Below are positions 7,373 to 13,521 of a stretch of DNA of 26,187 bases, piece by piece. The translations under genes were made by a program, and so were the position numbers. Under the pieces are notes generated by a model. It was not told the DNA's origin. It searched no databases and saw only the letters and a list, made by a program, of their open reading frames with translations. The stretch is from IMG/VR virus record IMGVR_UViG_3300029787_000279, positions 1 to 26,187 of that record; one strand, 5' to 3'. This DNA is from a virus. Numbering within the stretch: position 1 is the first letter of the stretch; each line of letters opens with the position of its first letter.

Positions 7373-7971
7373 TTAAATGGCTCCCCTGAACTCCAAACTA
7401 CTAGAGAATAACGTACGCCAGAAGTTACTGGTTTTACTCTATGCAACAAAAACGATGGAAATACAACAATAGACCCCCTTGGTCTAATTTCTTTGCAGAC
7501 TCTAACATTAGACGTTTTTTCACCTTTACCATCTCTTAAGTCAAATTCTAGATCGCCTCCCTCGTACATAGAACCATCTACTAAGCTAATGGTCATAGAC
7601 AATTTTCTAACAAACCCTTTTGCATTTGGTTCATAAAATTGATCTTCATGCCAATCATAATGCTGTTTTTTTGAACCATCATATTTTGTAAATTGAAAAG
7701 CCTCACAATATTTTAAATTAAAATTCCATTCAGCTTCTTTATTGGCTAAATTTATATAAGGCTCAATTTCTTTAAATATCCAAGGATCATTCAACCAAAC
7801 AATATTAGATTTTCTAGTTTTATTTAAATCTTTTACATCAGCATCAGGATTAGAGTCTTGACCTATTGTTGCAATACTTTCTTTTTTTGTAAGTGCATAT
7901 TTTACAATTTCATCGCAAAATTTGTTTGACAGAGCTGAAGCATAAAAATGAAGATGGTTTTTTAAAATCAC
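7369..7971 (-). CDS. 2OG-Fe(II) oxygenase, PKHD/prolyl hydroxylase type
   Basis: This 200-aa protein carries a complete set of 2OG-Fe(II) dioxygenase residues. They are His108-Glu-Asp110 in HYDWHEDQF, distal His177 in FPSFLLHRVKP, and Arg187 in GVRYSLVVW. KLSMTISLVDGSMYEGGDLE and RPRGSIVVFPSF are classic for the PKHD-type group. It should couple 2-oxoglutarate decarboxylation to hydroxylation of an unknown substrate (protein, nucleic acid or surface polymer). The start is GTG at 7971 overlapping the previous stop (TAGTG); there is no in-frame ATG nearby, so reinitiation is likely. Confidence 0.9.
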   Translation of the reverse strand: MILKNHLHFYASALSNKFCDEIVKYALTKKESIATIGQDSNPDADVKDLNKTRKSNIVWLNDPWIFKEIEPYINLANKEAEWNFNLKYCEAFQFTKYDGSKKQHYDWHEDQFYEPNAKGFVRKLSMTISLVDGSMYEGGDLEFDLRDGKGEKTSNVRVCKEIRPRGSIVVFPSFLLHRVKPVTSGVRYSLVVWSSGEPFK

Positions 7972-8315
7972 TAACAGGTTTTATAATCTATAACTAATTT
8001 AAAAGTTCCTGTTTGACCATCATTACCTGTCACAGTTATTTTAATATCAGTTTCATCAAAAAAATTTGTTGTAACTTTTTTAAAATCAAAGTTCTCACCT
8101 TTGTCAACAGTGTAAGTTTGATTATAACCATCGCAGTTTGTTTTAATTTTTACATCGTAGCTGCCATCAGGTGTGTCATCTACAAGAGTTGCAGATCCTT
8201 TTACAGATACTCCTCCTGTGTATGCACTTTTCTCCCAAGTATCACCTATATCACCTTTTGCTGTATAATCACCGCTTTTACCTACGATGTGTTCTTCATG
8301 TATATGATCAGTCAT
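7971..8315 (-). CDS. Hypothetical small acidic protein
   Basis: This 114-aa protein starts MTDHIHEEHIVGKSGDYTA. It alternates Asp/Gly/Thr turns with beta strands (VKGSATLVDDTPDGSYDVKI, DIKITVTGNDGQTGTFKLVI) and ends DYKTC. The pattern suggests a small beta-sandwich, perhaps an Ig-like or decoration-type domain; I cannot name a family. The TAATG overlap ties it to the basic protein before it, and its TAGTG end ties it to the oxygenase after it. Confidence 0.65.
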   Translation of the reverse strand: MTDHIHEEHIVGKSGDYTAKGDIGDTWEKSAYTGGVSVKGSATLVDDTPDGSYDVKIKTNCDGYNQTYTVDKGENFDFKKVTTNFFDETDIKITVTGNDGQTGTFKLVIDYKTC

Positions 8316-8608
8316 TATTTTTTTCCTTTCGATCTTCTAATAGCTTCCTTGCCCTTTTTAGCAATTGCAGCTTGTTTATTTTTTCCTTGAACTTTAGCCC
8401 TTTGTTCTACAACAGTCAATATTTGTATTTTTCTAGCAAATGGTTTTTTTACTTTTTTTACTTTAGCTACAGTTTTTCTTGCATCTGTAGGTGTTGCATA
8501 TTTAATTTTAACAGTATCTTTCGGGTTTTCGTCTGTATATAAACGACGTCCACTACCTTTTGGTTTTTTTCCTGTTCCCTTTAGTGGATCTTTTCTTTTT
8601 TTCGACAC
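8315..8608 (-). CDS. Basic conserved phage protein (island member 6)
   Basis: The 97-aa product is about one third Lys/Arg. KGTGKKPKGSGRRLYTDENP is followed by a helical, basic C-terminus (KKPFARKIQILTVVEQRAK, RRSKGKK). The start is GTG at 8608, preceded by AAGGAG at about 9 nt. It overlaps the 54-aa gene before it in another frame. I recall KPKGSGRRLYTDENP-type proteins in marine phages; no function is established. Charge suggests binding to DNA or to the acidic inner capsid. Confidence 0.75.
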   Translation of the reverse strand: MSKKRKDPLKGTGKKPKGSGRRLYTDENPKDTVKIKYATPTDARKTVAKVKKVKKPFARKIQILTVVEQRAKVQGKNKQAAIAKKGKEAIRRSKGKK

Positions 8609-8717
8609 CTTTTATTACTCCTTTGTTTTTAGAAGCATAAAAAACATTTTCAGCCTCTTTACCGTAAGTTTTTTTCATAGACTTTAATATTTTTTTGCCT
8701 TTTTTATTTAAAGGCAT
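8553..8717 (-). CDS. Tiny basic phage protein, 54 aa (island member 5)
   Basis: ATG 8717 to TAG 8553 encodes MPLNKKGKKILKSMKKTYGK, then EAENVFYASKNKGVIKGVEK and a Lys/Arg tail. The motif VFYASKNKGxIKGVE is one I recognise from many short phage proteins, which supports the gene despite its size. The start overlaps the previous stop (TAATG). The end overlaps the next gene by 56 nt in a different frame, so the same DNA encodes two basic proteins. Confidence 0.75.
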   Translation of the reverse strand: MPLNKKGKKILKSMKKTYGKEAENVFYASKNKGVIKGVEKKKRSTKGNRKKTKR

Positions 8718-9043
8718 TAGAAAACACCTCGAAACCCAAACCCTCTTTGAGCTGCTCCTGCTCTTCTTTGATCAGAAATCATACCGCCCATGTTCTTTTT
8801 TACAATAGTTTTTACATTAGTTGGTTTGCCACCAACACCTTGTGCTTTACTTCTTTTTCTCGATACAGCCGATTTAATTTGACCTTTAGTCATTTTTGCA
8901 GCTTTTGCTGCTGGAACACATTTAGGATATTTTCTTTTTGCGTCTTTCTTTTGTTTTGATCTTCCACATTTTTTATAGCCACCGCCCTTTTTCTTAGAAC
9001 CAATGTCTACCCAATTCTGATCAAACCATTTTTTTAAACTCAT
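8717..9043 (-). CDS. Basic conserved phage protein (DUF5872-like; island member 4)
   Basis: The 108-aa product contains WFDQNWVDIGSKKKGG, KKCGRSKQKKDAKRKYPKCV, AAKAAKMTKGQIKSAVSRKR and GVGGKPTNVKT. This W-D-IG, CGR, KYPKC, AxKAxxMT, GGKPTNV series is a conserved signature in tailed phages and some large eukaryotic viruses. I tentatively equate it with DUF5872. Two cysteines (in KKCGR and YPKCV) could bind a metal. The Gly/Arg-rich tail (GAAQRGFGFRGVF) is extra. Function is unknown. TAATG overlaps occur at both ends. Confidence 0.8.
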   Translation of the reverse strand: MSLKKWFDQNWVDIGSKKKGGGYKKCGRSKQKKDAKRKYPKCVPAAKAAKMTKGQIKSAVSRKRSKAQGVGGKPTNVKTIVKKNMGGMISDQRRAGAAQRGFGFRGVF

Positions 9044-9345
9044 TATCCAAACTTAGTTTTTTTTCTCTTGTCATCTCTAACAGCGCCACAGCCTCTTGCT
9101 ACGCCACCGTTATTAAACTGAGAAACTTTTTTACGTTGTTGTGATAATTTATTAAAATCTACAATTTTACCACCGTCAGCTTTACCTGCAGGTTTTGGTC
9201 CTTTAAAGTCTTTTCTTTTGGTGCCTCTATCATCTTTAATTTTACCAGCACAAACTTTAGAAGCATAGGCGTTAGCATACGCGCTAGGATAAACTTTAAA
9301 TTTACGTTTAGCTGCTGCTTTACCTCTAGGACATAATTTTGTCAT
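9043..9345 (-). CDS. Basic conserved phage protein (island member 3)
   Basis: The 100-aa protein starts MTKLCPRGKAAAKRKFKVYP then SAYANAYASKVCAGKIK. This LCPRGKAAAKRKFxVYPSAYANxYASKVC signature commonly co-occurs with the KYPKC/GGKPTNV protein encoded next to it. The rest is Lys/Gly-rich with Cys in RGCGAV. Its function is unknown; three cysteines and high positive charge are the visible features. The stop overlaps the next ATG, and its start overlaps the end of the 43-aa gene. Confidence 0.8.
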   Translation of the reverse strand: MTKLCPRGKAAAKRKFKVYPSAYANAYASKVCAGKIKDDRGTKRKDFKGPKPAGKADGGKIVDFNKLSQQRKKVSQFNNGGVARGCGAVRDDKRKKTKFG

Positions 9346-9473
9346 TTCTTCCTCACTGTTTGTTTTGCTCTCGCAAAATTAGCTGCGGTTGGTGCACCCT
9401 TTGCACCTTTCTTACGCATTTTTCCGCCACGTTTTCTCTTAGCATGAATATTAGCATATAAACCTTTTCTCAT
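9342..9473 (-). CDS. Tiny basic phage protein, 43 aa (island member 2)
   Basis: ATG 9473 to TGA 9342 encodes 43 residues. The sequence is MRKGLYANIHAKRKRGGKMR, then KKGAKGAPTAANFARAKQ and a VRKK end. KGLYANIHAKRKR and KGAPT are recurrent in short proteins of marine phages, which makes this a real gene although it is very short. ATGA overlaps couple it on both sides. Nearly 40% of residues are Lys or Arg. Confidence 0.8.
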   Translation of the reverse strand: MRKGLYANIHAKRKRGGKMRKKGAKGAPTAANFARAKQTVRKK

Positions 9474-9676
9474 CTAGATCTTCCGTAACCTCTTTGTGCT
9501 AATCTACCTGCAACTCCACCTTTTTTCAATCCTTGTTTTTTCAAACCATTGATTGCTTCAGTGACACCACCGTTAGCTTTTTTAATTACGCCTCTTCCAA
9601 TTAAAATATCTTTCTTTGTAATTTTTCCGTCTTTGTTAAGATCTGGAAAAGATTTCTTTTTTTTATTTTTAGCCAT
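9470..9676 (-). CDS. Small EF-hand-loop protein (island member 1)
   Basis: This 68-aa basic protein carries one canonical calcium-binding loop: Asp12, Asn14, Asp16, Gly17, Lys18, Ile19, Thr20 and Asp23 in PDLNKDGKITKKD. A dockerin- or EF-hand-like calcium site is therefore likely. The rest is Lys/Gly-rich (ANGGVTEAINGLKKQGLKKG, then AQRGYGRSR). GGGGAAG precedes ATG 9676. It comes right after the holin candidate and starts the island of basic proteins. The function of this family in phages is not known to me. Confidence 0.8.
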   Translation of the reverse strand: MAKNKKKKSFPDLNKDGKITKKDILIGRGVIKKANGGVTEAINGLKKQGLKKGGVAGRLAQRGYGRSR

Positions 9677-10069
9677 TTACTTCCCCTTTTTAAACAATCC
9701 AATAGCACTAGATCCAGCCTTGATGCCAAAACTCGCAGAAATCGCAATGTATAATAAATTATGATAATACGCCGGAAGGTCTTGCAAAGCAAGGAACCCT
9801 TTGTGTACATGATCTTGTAAAGGCGTAAAGACTAAAACGGCTGGAAGAAGTAGAACAATTAATGCTACTTCGTCTTTCCACGATCCCTTCATTTGATCGA
9901 CAGCGCTTTGCTCCCAAGCAACTTTACCAGCTATCTGGTCTTCTTTAAGTTTCTGAGTAGCTTTTATTGTTGTAAGTTTTAATTCTTGTTTTGCTTTTTT
10001 AGTTTCTACAAAACCCTTAACAGCGTCTGTGGCCACACCAAGTAAGGGTTTTGCTAATAACTGCCACAT
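9677..10069 (-). CDS. Putative holin (GTA_holin_3TM-like)
   Basis: This 130-aa protein has an amphipathic N-terminal part, a charged helix (residues 23-58), then GSWKDEVALIVLLLPAVLVF with a membrane span at about 67-84. A second hydrophobic span lies near 104-125 (LLYIAISASFGIKAG), followed by a basic tail FKKGK. The SWKDE-before-membrane-span pattern and overall order recall holins grouped with the gene-transfer-agent holin family. It would form the membrane lesion that lets the lysozyme (6348-6785) out. A 39-aa membrane peptide is encoded directly before it. The assignment is by pattern only. Confidence 0.65.
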   Translation of the reverse strand: MWQLLAKPLLGVATDAVKGFVETKKAKQELKLTTIKATQKLKEDQIAGKVAWEQSAVDQMKGSWKDEVALIVLLLPAVLVFTPLQDHVHKGFLALQDLPAYYHNLLYIAISASFGIKAGSSAIGLFKKGK

Positions 10070-10075
10070 AAATTT

Positions 10076-10195
10076 CTAAATTGCTCCTATTATAATAATC
10101 ACGATTATCGCTACAATGGCAGCTTTAATCCAGTCTTTCATGCTCCAATCGGACCACTCTTTTAAGTGTGCCCATAGATCTTGTAAAAGTTTCAT
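10076..10195 (-). CDS. 39-aa single-span membrane peptide, possible lysis protein
   Basis: ATG 10195 to TAG 10076 encodes MKLLQDLWAHLKEWSDWSMK, a Trp-rich amphipathic part, then a hydrophobic span (residues 23-39, rich in Ile) ending GAI. AGGAGG stands 5 nt before the ATG, one of the best ribosome binding sites in the window, so it is surely translated. Position just before the holin candidate suggests a lysis role (holin partner or antiholin); that is inference. It ends 7 nt before the next ATG. Confidence 0.75.
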   Translation of the reverse strand: MKLLQDLWAHLKEWSDWSMKDWIKAAIVAIIVIIIIGAI

Positions 10196-10234
10196 AGAAA
10201 CCTCCTATTAAAGAACATATTTTTATACTTATTT

Positions 10235-10738
10235 TTAAGTGAAAACAACATTTACATTTACTCTTATATTACTATTTGTTTGTGTAACACTTCGATGTTT
10301 AAGATTTCCGTTAAAAATATACGCTTGATTTGCTATAGATGGCATTTTAGATCCGTCCTCAAATTCAGTATATCCGTTATTAGTATTTAAACAATACAGT
10401 AAAATTTTATGCTCCATAGGCATATCAGTGTGAAAACTGTGTTTATCTTGTCTACCTGTGTTAGTGTATAAATTAACTTTCATTCGGTGAATAAAATTGT
10501 AATTTAATCTACCTAAAATAGGACCACCAATGTCGTGATAAAATTTTGAAACGTAATTAGTTTCCTTATTTAACAATATATGACAAAAGAAAAAGAATCC
10601 ATCTCCTAAACGTGTAACACCTGGTTGATAGTTGTAAGATAAAGGTTCTGGATCTCCAGATAAAAATTCCTCACAAGTTTTTTTATGTAAAAGTGCGTGA
10701 AGTTCTGAGTGTAAAAAATTTGGTATTGTTTCAACCAA
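10235..10738 (-). CDS. 2OG-Fe(II) oxygenase with TTG start, in frame after an amber stop
   Basis: This 167-aa protein has the dioxygenase core: His103-x-Asp105 in SFHTDMPMEH, distal His148 in NGNLKHRSV, and Arg159 in IRVNVNVVF. KILLYCLNTNNGYTEFEDG lies between. It should hydroxylate an unknown substrate using 2-oxoglutarate and Fe(II). The start is problematic: no ATG precedes the conserved part. The only candidate is TTG 10738, directly after the TAG of the 61-aa gene and in the same frame, with no ribosome binding site. It is made either by reinitiation or by occasional amber readthrough as a C-terminal extension. Confidence 0.85.
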   Translation of the reverse strand: MVETIPNFLHSELHALLHKKTCEEFLSGDPEPLSYNYQPGVTRLGDGFFFFCHILLNKETNYVSKFYHDIGGPILGRLNYNFIHRMKVNLYTNTGRQDKHSFHTDMPMEHKILLYCLNTNNGYTEFEDGSKMPSIANQAYIFNGNLKHRSVTQTNSNIRVNVNVVFT

Positions 10739-10924
10739 CTATTTTACGCCAGTAAACTTTACTTTTTTAATTTGTTGCGTACTAGTCTGTCCTTGTGGTC
10801 CTGCCCCTTTATTTTTTCTTACAACGTACGGTGAGAAAGTTATTGCAGCATCTGATGCTACAACAGGGTTAGGAAAAGGATTTTTAGCTTTAACAGTAGT
10901 CATTTTAGCGTTTTTAAACTTCAT
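10739..10924 (-). CDS. Small basic hypothetical protein, 61 aa
   Basis: The product begins MKFKNAKMTTVKAKNPFPNP and ends KKVKFTGVK. It is basic and probably unstructured, with no recognised motif. GAGGAT overlaps the preceding stop and precedes ATG 10924 at good distance. Its amber stop (10741-10739) is followed immediately and in frame by the oxygenase coding sequence. Virion-region location (between portal and holin) is the only functional hint. Confidence 0.65.
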   Translation of the reverse strand: MKFKNAKMTTVKAKNPFPNPVVASDAAITFSPYVVRKNKGAGPQGQTSTQQIKKVKFTGVK

Positions 10925-10931
10925 TTTATCC

Positions 10932-11159
10932 TCAGTGTATGGTTGGTTTGATTATTTCAATCAAATCAATTGTGTTTTGTTCTAGAAGGTCATCTGCTTG
11001 CTTTGTACTTAAGTTTTTATAGTACAAAAATCTCGATGCAGCCATCATAGCACCTGCTAAAAGTATACTATCTTCTTCACTTTTGGAAGTATTTTCTACA
11101 TATTCAAGAATTTGTGTGTAGAAAGAATGTAATTTATGTTCTGCGTCTGTTATTGTCAT
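10932..11159 (-). CDS. Small helical hypothetical protein, 75 aa
   Basis: It starts MTITDAEHKLHSFYTQILEY. A helical stretch (SILLAGAMMAASRFLYYKNL) and an acidic C-terminal helix (ADDLLEQNTIDLIEIIKP) follow. There is no membrane span or signal peptide, and I do not recognise the family. The start lies within the last 26 nt of the portal gene, so it is coupled to portal translation. Confidence 0.65.
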   Translation of the reverse strand: MTITDAEHKLHSFYTQILEYVENTSKSEEDSILLAGAMMAASRFLYYKNLSTKQADDLLEQNTIDLIEIIKPTIH

Positions 11160-13521
11160 TTTTTTGCTTACTTAAATTAACATTTGCTCTTAATTGTGCA
11201 ATATCTTCTTGAGAATCTATTCTATCTTGCGCTATTTTAGCGTCTTGAGCAAGTTTCATAGAGTTCATCTCTTGATCTGCTTGATCATTCATCGCTTTTC
11301 TGTTTATTTCTGCCTCTCTTAAGCCTAATTCTTGTTCTTTTAACATAACAAGTGGATCTTGACCTTGTTGAGATACAAATTCTGCCTCTTCTTGAGCCAT
11401 TTCAGTGACTTTTGCAGCAATTCTTTCAGCAATTTGTTGTTCTAATGCCTCTTGCATCTCTGCTTGAAGCTCTGGCGGTATTTGACCACCGTATTGTTGT
11501 GTAACTTCTTCAATTTGTCTAGCCATATCATCTTCTGCTTCTTCTCTTGACTCAATACTTACATGTTCCATGATATGAGCTTGTAAAATTAACATAACTT
11601 GAGGGTTATTTTTCACTAAAACAGAAGCAAAAAACGCTCTGTGAGCTGCAATATGAGCTCCATGATTCTGTCCTCTAAAAGCTGTTAGTGATCCACCACC
11701 TAAAGCACCAGCGTTTTCCATTCCTGGATCAGTTGGTTGTGGTCCAGAAGGCACTGGTAACAAAACATCAATATCTTTAACGCCAAGTGCTTGATACATT
11801 CTGCGATATGCCTCATACATGTTATGAGACGCAGGATCAGCTTGTGCTAATTGAAGTTGCGTTTGAGCTAGTGTAACTCTCTGCGATATAGAAAAGATGT
11901 TTGGATCGGATATTGGTATAATATCTATCTCAGGACTAAAGTCTTCGGCCTTCATCATTTGCATTCCCTCACCACTCAAAGCGTAAGGATAAGCTTGTGG
12001 TAAATCATCTGCAAAAATCTTAGCTAATAACTTAAATTCTATACGTTGAGCATAGTGTAATCTTTTGTGAATAGCGCTCATGATTCTAGAACCACGTTCT
12101 AGTAAAGCCATTGTAGTTCCAACAGGTGCACCAGCTTGTGCCGCGTCACCAATTTTTTGATCAGCTATTGCTGCAAACCTAGATCCAGCTTCAATACAAA
12201 AACCAAGCAACTGAAATAATGTACCACTTGGCTCTTTGTACGGTAAAGGTACAAGACCCTCTCGTAAACTACCGCCAGGTGCATCGACATCTCTAAACTC
12301 ACCTGGTTGTAATGGTGAATCATCATCACGTATTCGAAGACCTCTAGCTTTAAATCCAGCCGGTAAGTTTGATAAAGTTCCTGCATCTAACAATTGTCTA
12401 AGTGCACTCGTTGCCGTTCTTGATAAACCGCCTAACATGTGAATTAATCCAAAACCATAGAAACCAAAACCTGGTAAAAATTTATAATGAACAAAGTATT
12501 GTGTTTTCTTCATTCGTGGATCGTCTTGTTTGTAGTTTCTATAAATAGATAAAACTTTATTTGAGCCCTCGTCTATTGTCACAATGTACGGAACTTTAAT
12601 ACCATCATCAGCGTCAATACCTTTGATGTTTAATTCAACATGCATTTCTAATAATTGATACTCTTCACTTCTTTGAACTTTTGTTACACCAGCAAGTTTA
12701 TTTTCTTTTTCTTGTAAAGCAGTTTCATCTTCATAAACTGCTAGGTCTACATCTCTATAAAAACCGGAAACTTGTAATTTTCTAATATCATTTTCTGTTC
12801 TCCTAATTACGTGTGTAATTCTTTCAGCGGTTTCTAAGTCTGTTGTATGATAAGGCACATACAAATCATCACTAGGTATAAACTTTGACACAGCTCTTCC
12901 AAGACCTGCATCATAATAAATTTTTTTAAATGCTGATCCTGATAGTGGTAAGTAAAATAATAAACTATCCATGTCTGGATCATATTCTTCCATAACGTGC
13001 ATGATCTGATAATTCATAAATTCTTTTACTCGTTGAGCTTGTTCTTCTTTTGATCTATCAATTTTACCAACTATCTGTGTGCTAACAGGTCCACTGGCTG
13101 GTAATAATTCTCTGTAAGCTTGTGCTTGAAATTGTGTTATGGCTTCAGCCAACATTGGGTGTGTTACAGCGCTCGCACCTTGAAATGGTTGAGATTGCTC
13201 TTCGTATTTAAAACCAAGTAAGTCCAGACCTTTTTTGTAAGAATCTTCCCAGTCTTTTCTTGAAGATTTATCGTCCTCGTGCGCTTGTCTTAAGTCACTA
13301 GATATATCACTTAAAGTATCTTCATCTAATACTTCAGCAACATTCATGTCAAAACCAGTTTGTATGTTTTGTTCTATATCTCCGACAATAGCACCACCAT
13401 CCTGTTGCATTTCTACTTTAGGTGTAAGACCGTCTGCAAATTCATTGCCTTGTATCTCAACAAGTTGCTCAATAGCTTGTTCTTGTTGTTGTTCAAATCC
13501 TATGGGTTTTTCTACTGCCAT
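11134..13521 (-). CDS. Portal protein
   Basis: The 795-aa product has portal features. An N-terminal tail precedes DDKSSRKDWEDSYKKGLDLL. FKYEEQSQPFQGASAVTHPM and LAEAITQFQAQAYRELLP mark the start of the clip/wing core, and LLFYLPLSGSAFKKIYYDAG and PGFGFYGFGLIHMLGGLSRT follow. The C-terminal quarter is a long Gln/Glu-rich coiled coil (about residues 660-795). Length and motifs match podovirus-type (P22-like) portals, the dodecameric ring through which DNA enters and leaves. TAATG overlap links it to the 1079-aa gene; large terminase is two genes upstream. Confidence 0.88.
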   Translation of the reverse strand: MAVEKPIGFEQQQEQAIEQLVEIQGNEFADGLTPKVEMQQDGGAIVGDIEQNIQTGFDMNVAEVLDEDTLSDISSDLRQAHEDDKSSRKDWEDSYKKGLDLLGFKYEEQSQPFQGASAVTHPMLAEAITQFQAQAYRELLPASGPVSTQIVGKIDRSKEEQAQRVKEFMNYQIMHVMEEYDPDMDSLLFYLPLSGSAFKKIYYDAGLGRAVSKFIPSDDLYVPYHTTDLETAERITHVIRRTENDIRKLQVSGFYRDVDLAVYEDETALQEKENKLAGVTKVQRSEEYQLLEMHVELNIKGIDADDGIKVPYIVTIDEGSNKVLSIYRNYKQDDPRMKKTQYFVHYKFLPGFGFYGFGLIHMLGGLSRTATSALRQLLDAGTLSNLPAGFKARGLRIRDDDSPLQPGEFRDVDAPGGSLREGLVPLPYKEPSGTLFQLLGFCIEAGSRFAAIADQKIGDAAQAGAPVGTTMALLERGSRIMSAIHKRLHYAQRIEFKLLAKIFADDLPQAYPYALSGEGMQMMKAEDFSPEIDIIPISDPNIFSISQRVTLAQTQLQLAQADPASHNMYEAYRRMYQALGVKDIDVLLPVPSGPQPTDPGMENAGALGGGSLTAFRGQNHGAHIAAHRAFFASVLVKNNPQVMLILQAHIMEHVSIESREEAEDDMARQIEEVTQQYGGQIPPELQAEMQEALEQQIAERIAAKVTEMAQEEAEFVSQQGQDPLVMLKEQELGLREAEINRKAMNDQADQEMNSMKLAQDAKIAQDRIDSQEDIAQLRANVNLSKQKNDNNRRRT

